Shown here piece by piece: positions 58,688 through 64,000 of a stretch of DNA of 64,000 nt; position 1 is the stretch's first letter, and each line of letters starts with the position of its first letter. Source of the stretch: Christiangramia forsetii KT0803 (GTDB taxonomy: Bacteria; Bacteroidota; Bacteroidia; Flavobacteriales; Flavobacteriaceae); NCBI RefSeq assembly GCF_000060345.1, contig NC_008571.1:930001-994000 (forward strand). Reading direction: 5' to 3'. The notes under the pieces are model-generated. The model was not told the DNA's origin. It saw nothing but the letters and a program-made list of their open reading frames with translations, and ran no database searches. A program made the translations under genes and the position numbers.

Positions 58688-58963
58688 ATGACACGAAGAA
58701 AATTCACCTCAAAGTTCAAAACGAAAGTAGTCCTTGAATCGCTAAAAGAGCGTCAAACGACTCAGGAACTCGCACAAAAATTTGAAATCACTCCGCAACA
58801 AATCAGTACCTGGAAACGAGAATTTTTAAAAGATGCTGATGCGGTCTTTTCTAAAGGAAGTAAGTCTAAGAAATCAGAAGAAGAGGAAAAGAAAGACCAA
58901 CTCCTTAAAGTAATTGGGGAGCTAAAAGTGGAAAATGATTTTTTAAAAAACGCCTTGCGATAA
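58688..58963 (+). CDS. IS3 OrfA (HTH), copy 2
   Basis: 91 aa, as copy 1 apart from QQISTWKREF for QQISAWKREF. Frameshift heptamer A-AAA-AAC at 58945-58951. Confidence 0.92.
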   Translation: MTRRKFTSKFKTKVVLESLKERQTTQELAQKFEITPQQISTWKREFLKDADAVFSKGSKSKKSEEEEKKDQLLKVIGELKVENDFLKNALR

Positions 58964-58986
58964 AACCTTTAAAGGAGCGTAGAACA

Positions 58987-59817
58987 ATGATAAGCAAGGA
59001 TCATTCAAAACTCAGCCTACAGCGACAATGCAGGCTATTGCAAATCCACCGCAGCGGAATTTATTATAAACCCCGCGGAGAAAGCACGCTCAATTTAGAA
59101 CTGATGCGCCTGATGGATGAACATTATACCGATCATCCCTTTAAAGGTGCCAGGCGGATGCATACCTGGCTTACGATGGATAAAGGATATACGATCAATA
59201 AAAAACGTATTGAGCGTTTATATTCCAGAGTGATGGGGCTTCAGGCCATTATGCCTGGGAAGCATACCTCCAGACGCAATAAAGAACATAAGGTATATCC
59301 TTACTTGTTGCGGAACTTGAAGGTAGATCGTCCCAATCAAGTTTGGGCAATCGATATTACTTACATACCGATGCGGAAAGGTTTTATGTACCTGGTAGCG
59401 ATCATCGACCTGCATAGCCGCTATGTACTCAACTGGTCGGTATCCAATTCCATGGATGCCCAGTGGTGTAAAGAAACTTTAGAAGAAGCCATTGACGTAC
59501 ATGGCAAGCCTGAGATACTCAATACTGATCAGGGAAGTCAGTTCACCTCGGAGGTTTTTACTCATAGTGTACTCTCTAAGAACATTAAACTCAGTATGGA
59601 TGGCAAAGGAAGGGCTATAGATAATGTGTTTATAGAACGCCTCTGGAGAAGTGTGAAATATGAAAGCATCTATCTCAATCCGCCAGAATCTGGAGTAGAT
59701 CTTTACAAACAACTAGAAAACTATTTTGATTTTTATAACCATCGAAGAAGACATCAGGGAATAGAAAATGAAATACCCCTTAACCGATATTTAGAACAAG
59801 AAAGAAAAGCTGCCTAA
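58987..59817 (+). CDS. IS3 OrfB (rve DDE transposase), copy 2
   Basis: 276 aa, identical to copy 1 with all three DDE residues. Confidence 0.94.
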   Translation: MISKDHSKLSLQRQCRLLQIHRSGIYYKPRGESTLNLELMRLMDEHYTDHPFKGARRMHTWLTMDKGYTINKKRIERLYSRVMGLQAIMPGKHTSRRNKEHKVYPYLLRNLKVDRPNQVWAIDITYIPMRKGFMYLVAIIDLHSRYVLNWSVSNSMDAQWCKETLEEAIDVHGKPEILNTDQGSQFTSEVFTHSVLSKNIKLSMDGKGRAIDNVFIERLWRSVKYESIYLNPPESGVDLYKQLENYFDFYNHRRRHQGIENEIPLNRYLEQERKAA

Positions 59818-59877
59818 TAAATGAAAAATAGAACTTAATTTAGCAGCTAAGCTGTCCTAATAAATGGGGGTACTTCA

Positions 59878-59963
59878 ACATATCTTAATCGATTATCAAT
59901 TGATTTCTTTCTTTCTCCAAGAAATGATTTGAAAGATTCAATTATTGCAATTCTATTTTGCAT
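59878..59963 (-). pseudogene. Cassette 43: 5' part of the IS3-interrupted membrane-protein gene
   Basis: Starts at ATG 59963 (MQNRIAIIESFKSFLGERKK...) and runs into the IS3 edge after 28 codons. The start overlaps the end of the small gene at 59953-60117 by 11 bp, so the two were coupled. Confidence 0.72.
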
Positions 59964-60117
59964 TTCTCTTAAATTGTATTTTTCCTGTTATTGACCATAT
60001 TAATCCTGCACCACATAAAATCCCTGCTAATAGGTGATAATTTTTATGCTCAAAATAATTCAATATTATAATACCAAGGATTAATAATATTATACCTAAA
60101 ATTCTCACTTTGTTCAT
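59953..60117 (-). CDS. Cassette 43: 54-aa small membrane protein
   Basis: MNKVRILGIILLILGIIIL and LLAGILCGAGLIWSITG form two membrane helices with a basic tail (KIQFKRNAK) and stop TAG at 59953. It sits at the 5' end of the cassette, 24 bp from attC-44, and overlaps the interrupted gene. Family unknown. Confidence 0.65.
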   Translation of the reverse strand: MNKVRILGIILLILGIIILNYFEHKNYHLLAGILCGAGLIWSITGKIQFKRNAK

Positions 60118-60140
60118 AATTCTGTTTCTATAAATATTGT

Positions 60141-60274
60141 TGCCAACGGTTTCGGTTACCGCAAGTTGCGGGAGTAAGGACGCGGATTTGTCGGATTAGC
60201 AATTTTAATAATTGGTCTCTAAAATAACAATTTTCAGCTAACTACCCGTTATTTGCGGTGAACCGTTGTTGGCA
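60141..60274 (-). repeat. attC-44, type A
   Basis: Boxes TGCCAAC and GTTGGCA, both perfect; its agreement with attC-43 shows cassette 43 is intact apart from the IS3. Compensated GGTTACCGC / GCGGTGAACC. Confidence 0.9.
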
Positions 60275-60299
60275 GCTGTATTTTGTAATATAGGTATTT

Positions 60300-61262
60300 T
60301 TAGAATGTACAATCAGTTATAACAATATTATCCGGGCCAATCATTGTTGCTACTTGTTCCCATTCTAGTGGTAGATCATCAATACATAAATAATTAGGGA
60401 ATGGGTAATTTATGAATTCATCTTCTGAACCAATATCTTGGCAAATTAATGTTTCTAATACTGATGAATTTTTTAATATCAGCTTGTTAATTCTATTTTC
60501 TGAAATATCTAACCATTTTAGATTTACTAGACAATGAAAGTCAAAAATATCAGGTTCACCGCCTTCTAGATAAAACATATTTAATTTTTCTAAGGATGGG
60601 ATTTGACAAAAATCAATGTTAATAAAGCTATTTGTTATATTTAATGATTTAAGATTTGAGCAACCTTCCATATTAATATTTAAAAATTTATTTCGCTCAG
60701 TGTAATAATCCATTGGTCTATTTTGTGATAAATCAATTTCCATTAGTTTATTCAGACCAGATACATTTATACTATCAAAGTATTCAGTTCCTAAATAGCT
60801 AATCTTCAAATATTCTAATTTTCTAAGACCGGTAAAATCATAACTTAAATTTTCTGAGTTAAGGACATCATCAACTTGAATATAATCTGTAGTACCTGAA
60901 ATTTTTAAAGATTTTACATTTCCAAAATTTTCAATTCCAGTTAAATCAACATATTTAATTGGGGAACCATAGTTAAATTTCAAAATCAAGTTTTCAATTG
61001 AATTTAGCTCATTCTTTTGTAAAATTCCATCATTGTTAGAATCTGCATTAAAGTCACCTTCTCCATCTCCATTTGCATCTACACAGTTTGTATTTAGCAA
61101 TGTATTCAAGAAATTCCCATCTGGAATATAAACTTCATTTCCCTTTGAGTTCTGGCCTTTTAAATCATAAACCTGGAAATCTTCATTTTCATTGTTAGTG
61201 CAGGATTGGAATAATAGAAAAGGGATTAGCAATAATGGTAGTAATCTGGTTGAATTTTTCAT
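60300..61262 (-). CDS. Cassette 44: leucine-rich-repeat lipoprotein
   Basis: 320 aa. Lipoprotein signal (LLPLLLIPFLLFQSC), a calcium-binding-like ANGDGEGDFNADSNNDG stretch, then irregular LRR units (LRKLEYLKISYLG, LNKLMEIDLSQNRP, CSNLKSLNITNS, LVNLKWLDISENRI). LRR surfaces bind proteins, here outside the inner membrane. Partner unknown. Confidence 0.78.
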   Translation of the reverse strand: MKNSTRLLPLLLIPFLLFQSCTNNENEDFQVYDLKGQNSKGNEVYIPDGNFLNTLLNTNCVDANGDGEGDFNADSNNDGILQKNELNSIENLILKFNYGSPIKYVDLTGIENFGNVKSLKISGTTDYIQVDDVLNSENLSYDFTGLRKLEYLKISYLGTEYFDSINVSGLNKLMEIDLSQNRPMDYYTERNKFLNINMEGCSNLKSLNITNSFINIDFCQIPSLEKLNMFYLEGGEPDIFDFHCLVNLKWLDISENRINKLILKNSSVLETLICQDIGSEDEFINYPFPNYLCIDDLPLEWEQVATMIGPDNIVITDCTF

Positions 61263-61419
61263 GATTAGATAAAGTTGATAAAAGGTTGTTAGATAGTATT
61301 TTAAATCAAATTATTACTAAAAAATCAATTCTAACGGTAAAATCTAAAAAAATAGATAAATGATTCATTTTTATCCATAAAAGCTTCTTTGGATTTGGAA
61401 AATGAAATGAAAATATTGC

Positions 61420-61552
61420 TGCCAACGGTCCCGGTTATCGCCAGTTGGCGGAGTAGGGAACGCGGATTTGTCGGCTTAGTATTGGTTTGTTGGTCAAGTT
61501 AATTATTTTCTTTTAAATGCTGCCGCTTATTGGCGATTAACCGTTGTTGTTA
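61420..61552 (-). repeat. attC-45, type B
   Basis: Boxes TGCCAAC (perfect) and GTTGTTA (one mismatch). Confidence 0.9.
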
Positions 61553-61563
61553 TGCGTTTTTTA

Positions 61564-61920
61564 TTATCCAATCACGATTTGAATTTTCTCAGTCGATTGA
61601 TATTTCTGGAAAATACTAAGAAAAGGAATATTATCTCTTTTCACTTTTAAATCTTCCGAATTTTTGAAATGAATGGTATAATTTCCCCATTTTGGAATAT
61701 CTACAGAACCAATTTTTTTTGCTCTAGTTTTTAATTCAAAAGATTGAGTTCGCCAAAAGGTCTTTTTTAATTCAATCTTTAAATCTGACTTTGTATGTCT
61801 TAGTTCAAGTGAAAATTCATTCGTTTTTATTTTCCATCCTCCTAATACTCTTACACTGTAAATTCCTGGTTGCAATTCTATTTCTCTTCCAGAATCTGAA
61901 ATATTTAAATGTGTTCTCAT
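61564..61920 (-). CDS. Cassette 45: small beta-rich hypothetical protein
   Basis: 118 aa, alternating strands (IELQPGIYSVRVLGGWKI, GSVDIPKWGNYTIHF), no signal. Not recognised. It overlaps the upstream gene by 4 bp (ATGA), so both are cotranslated. Confidence 0.6.
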   Translation of the reverse strand: MRTHLNISDSGREIELQPGIYSVRVLGGWKIKTNEFSLELRHTKSDLKIELKKTFWRTQSFELKTRAKKIGSVDIPKWGNYTIHFKNSEDLKVKRDNIPFLSIFQKYQSTEKIQIVIG

Positions 61921-62456
61921 TTTAAAATTGCGATTATAGCTATTAAAATTGAAGCTAAACTAATAACTATTGCTATGTTGGAATTTCTTCTATTTATATA
62001 ATCATCCTCAAATGATTTACCATCCAAATAGTGTTTAATTCCTTTTTCGGTTAGTTTTACTTTTGATTTAATCGGATTTCCTTTTATAAAGTAACTTCTG
62101 GCGACCAAAAAATCTTGTGCTTTAACAACATTTTTATGAAGATTTTTTCCTTTTGAAAATCCTGAATTTAAAAGTTTTTTAATTAATGTAGAATGTAAAT
62201 AATCTGGTTTTGTAATGATTTCACAGAATTCGTCATTTCTAGTTGTATAATATAGTTTTAAATCTTTTGATTTTTTAATATATTCTGCAATTACCTTTGT
62301 TTCTGGATCTTTTAAATGAACAGGATCATCATAAGTAAGAGAATTACCACCACCTTCCATTTTTTGAACTATCTCATTATTACAGAAGTCATAAACGTGA
62401 TCAATTAATATATCTTTTATTCTTTCTTTTTTCTTCTTAAAAATCACAATTCTCAT
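61917..62456 (-). CDS. Cassette 45: protein with C-terminal membrane anchor
   Basis: 179 aa. A soluble N-terminal part with a winged-helix-like segment (LIKKLLNSGFSKGK ... KVKLTEKGIKHYLDG) ends in a single C-terminal membrane helix (IAIVISLASILIAIIAIL), i.e. a tail-anchored layout. Family not recognised. Two-gene cassette with 61564-61920. Confidence 0.6.
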   Translation of the reverse strand: MRIVIFKKKKERIKDILIDHVYDFCNNEIVQKMEGGGNSLTYDDPVHLKDPETKVIAEYIKKSKDLKLYYTTRNDEFCEIITKPDYLHSTLIKKLLNSGFSKGKNLHKNVVKAQDFLVARSYFIKGNPIKSKVKLTEKGIKHYLDGKSFEDDYINRRNSNIAIVISLASILIAIIAILK

Positions 62457-62468
62457 TTAAAAAATGCA

Positions 62469-62602
62469 TTACAACGGTTACGGTTATCGCAAGTTGCGGG
62501 AGTTGGGACGCGGATTTGTCGGCTCAGTTGTTTTCATAATTGGTCTCTAAAATTACACTTTTTCCGGCTAAACCCGTTATTTGCGATGAACCGATGTTGT
62601 AA
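62469..62602 (-). repeat. attC-46, type A
   Basis: Boxes TTACAAC (one mismatch) and GTTGTAA (perfect). Loop like attC-8 (ACTTTTTCCGGCTAAACC). Confidence 0.9.
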
Positions 62603-62620
62603 AAAGTTTTTTTGTTCAAA

Positions 62621-63352
62621 TTATTTAAGAATACTATCTGTTATCTCCTCTGGCCAAACAATAAACTTACCATAAGCACCTTCTTTTTGCTCTGCACCGA
62701 ACTCATTTCCCTTTTTGGTGTAATACCAATCATCATCTTTTTTATACATCATTTCTTTTTCCACCAATATGGAATTGACTTTTCGACTACTCAATCCTGT
62801 TATTTTAGAAAGCTCTTTAGTCGTTAAGTATTTTGAGTTAGAGAAATCATTAGTTTGTTTATTTGGTTTTTTATCTTCTCTTACTTTATCCTCGGCTTGC
62901 TTATCAACTTTTTTAACTGTAACTCGAATTTCTTCGCTAATCGTTAGTAATCTTTGAGCTTCTGTATAAATATCATTATATAACTCAGGATCTTTTTCTT
63001 TTGATACATAAATTCCCATTTCATCATTATTCTGTTGGGAAAAAGAATATAAATTCATTGATGTTACAATAGCTTCGCTTTCATTTAAATAACATTTTGC
63101 GTGTAAAGTAGAACAAACACTTGTTCTTACTCCGATCTGAGTTTCTAACCAATTACTTTCCTCTAATTGTAGTTTACTTTCTCTATAAACAATTCTGATA
63201 TCTTTCTTTTGAATATTAAGATTATGAATATGATCTTTTATTCTATTATGAAATTGTAAATATGGACTTATTAAGATTAAACGATCTGTTGTGTTTTTAA
63301 TTAATTCTTCAAGATGATAAGAAACACCTGTAGTGTTCAGAAATTTTGACAT
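62621..63352 (-). CDS. Cassette 46: phospholipase D-like nuclease-fold protein with HTH-like tail
   Basis: 243 aa. The N-terminal domain has LILISPYLQFHNRIKDHI and TLHAKCYLNESEAIVTSMNL, an HxK(x)n-S pattern of PLD-like domains, then NNDEMGIYVSKEKDPELY as in that family. A Lys-rich linker leads to a winged-helix-like segment (LTTKELSKITGLSSRKVNSIL). One HxK motif per chain implies a dimeric active site. Such proteins may cut nucleic acids; candidate defence cargo. Confidence 0.78.
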   Translation of the reverse strand: MSKFLNTTGVSYHLEELIKNTTDRLILISPYLQFHNRIKDHIHNLNIQKKDIRIVYRESKLQLEESNWLETQIGVRTSVCSTLHAKCYLNESEAIVTSMNLYSFSQQNNDEMGIYVSKEKDPELYNDIYTEAQRLLTISEEIRVTVKKVDKQAEDKVREDKKPNKQTNDFSNSKYLTTKELSKITGLSSRKVNSILVEKEMMYKKDDDWYYTKKGNEFGAEQKEGAYGKFIVWPEEITDSILK

Positions 63353-63428
63353 TTTTTGATTCTATTTTTTTGTTAAAAATTTTTTACAACGGTCTCCTTT
63401 ACTTCGCTTATTAATAAATATACCTTTG

Positions 63429-63589
63429 AATTGAAGAAGGAGGAGAACTAAAACGGTCTCTAGATTACAGATCCAATATCCGTAAGAGTCCTCCATTCTT
63501 CATATGGGTAGCAAGAACCATTTGGAATACCAGGTCTATTTATGGACCCGTTAAAGGAGTTAGTTAATGCGCCCTTCAAATAATAATTT
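63429..63589 (+). ncRNA. Predicted IS110 bridge RNA, copy 4
   Basis: Same sequence and guide layout as copy 1. Confidence 0.72.
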
Positions 63590-63598
63590 TTTAAAAAT

Positions 63599-64000
63599 AT
63601 GAAAAATTACCAAGAAGTAATCGGAATTGATGTTTCAAAAAGCAAGTTAGATGCTTATGGGCACAATCGTGGTTCCCACCGTGAATTCAGTAATGATGTG
63701 TTAGGTTATAAAGCCTTGCTTAAATGGGCTAACGGTAAGAAACAAAAAGTGTTTTTCTGTTTTGAAAATACCGGTCATTATTCGTTAAAGTTAGCATTGT
63801 ATTTATCTTCAAAGAAGCAGGTATATGTGCAAGAAAACCCTGTAGTAATCAAACGCTCTTCCGGAGTGATCAGAGAGAAGAATGATGTGGTAGATGCGAT
63901 GATGATCGCCCGGTATGGCTGGCTTCATCGCGAGGAACTTTCTCCAAGTGAATTGAAAGATAATGAACTATTGGAAGTAGGCAGATTGCTGGCTTTACGG
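63599..64000 (+). CDS. IS110-family DEDD transposase, copy 4 (C-terminus cut by window edge)
   Basis: First 134 codons identical to copy 1, including the GIDVSKSKLDAYG and REKNDVVDAMM catalytic segments. Confidence 0.95.
   Translation, partial: MKNYQEVIGIDVSKSKLDAYGHNRGSHREFSNDVLGYKALLKWANGKKQKVFFCFENTGHYSLKLALYLSSKKQVYVQENPVVIKRSSGVIREKNDVVDAMMIARYGWLHREELSPSELKDNELLEVGRLLALR

Larger units (their letters stand above)
58624..59877 (+). mobile_element. IS3-family element, copy 2
   Basis: 1254 bp, nearly identical to copy 1 (one OrfA difference, Ala to Thr). Flanked by a 3-bp target duplication ACA, so it is a simple insertion. Confidence 0.93.
63384..64000 (-). repeat. attC-47, interrupted by IS110 copy 4, cut by window edge
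   Basis: Left box TTACAAC pairs perfectly with attC-46; AACGGT then the IS. The right half is beyond the window. Confidence 0.8.
63394..64000 (+). mobile_element. IS110-family element, copy 4 (right end outside window)
   Basis: First 607 bp match the other copies, with the same AACGGT junction. Confidence 0.9.

Noticed and set aside
18551-62602. Repeats as MITEs or REP/BIME elements
   Set aside because: Outer boxes pair between neighbouring sites rather than within fixed inverted-repeat ends, there is no target duplication, and each lies at a gene's end in one orientation. Cassette attC explains this better.
15720-64000. CRISPR array
   Set aside because: The repeats are over 100 bp, palindromic, spaced by whole genes, and vary at their outer boxes; no cas genes.

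Overview
The window (about 33-36% GC by eye) looks like the chromosome of a marine member of the Flavobacteriaceae (Bacteroidota), perhaps near Christiangramia, Salegentibacter or Zunongwangia. The reasons are low GC, Bacteroidota-type proteins (DUF4494, GLPGLI, CarboxypepD_reg-like, many lipoproteins), and a flavobacterial TTG-N19-TAnnTTTG promoter. The genus is inference.

Bases 1-14.4 kb are ordinary chromosome. A leftward block holds a LytTR regulator, a processive family 2 glycosyltransferase, a HEAT-repeat membrane protein, a CheY-like regulator, a receiver/Hpt protein and a five-PAS hybrid histidine kinase. It reads like a phosphorelay controlling an exopolysaccharide-type synthase. After it come a VOC protein, katG, an M24 aminopeptidase, a DUF4494 protein, an S33 hydrolase, a patch of IS3 relics and an ACT-domain gene.

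From 15.7 kb to the right edge the window is a very large integron gene-cassette array. I count 47 attC-like sites. 45 are 133-134 bp in VCR-like format and fall into two arm families (A and B) plus two A/B chimeras; six of the 47 are a separate 109-bp type C; five are interrupted or cut by IS110 or the window edge. (By class: 25 type A, 13 type B, 6 type C, 2 chimeras, 1 cut.) Read on the minus strand each site starts RYYYAACAACGG-like and ends CCGTTRRRY-like, has an extrahelical base in the first arm, and sits just after the stop codon of a minus-strand gene. The 7-nt box ending one site is complementary to the box opening the next: 30 of 46 pairs are perfect, 14 have one mismatch, and two break down where recombination is suspected. 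This is the signature of circular-cassette ends. The cassettes read leftward, so attI and an integron integrase, if present, should lie right of base 64000; neither is in the window.

Cargo: PIN toxin-antitoxin, HEPN-motif proteins, PD-(D/E)XK and Mrr-like nucleases, a Fic enzyme, a PutAbiC-like protein, an HNH protein, a PLD-like protein, an AlbA_2 protein, a truncated restriction-modification cassette, an orphan CDI-immunity-like gene, and many lipoproteins and membrane proteins of unknown role. Two cassettes carry genes in reverse. Two families of cassettes hold no gene: six copies of a structured 345-bp body with type C attC, and a more variable AT-rich family (type D).

Two insertion sequences shape the array. 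Four copies of a 1229-bp IS110 element all sit at the same position and orientation in an attC arm. Their 5' non-coding end contains a bridge-RNA-like region with segments matching the attC target and both tips of the IS. Two copies of a 1254-bp IS3 element are present: one interrupts a cassette gene that can be rebuilt by eye, the other sits at a fusion of two broken cassettes.
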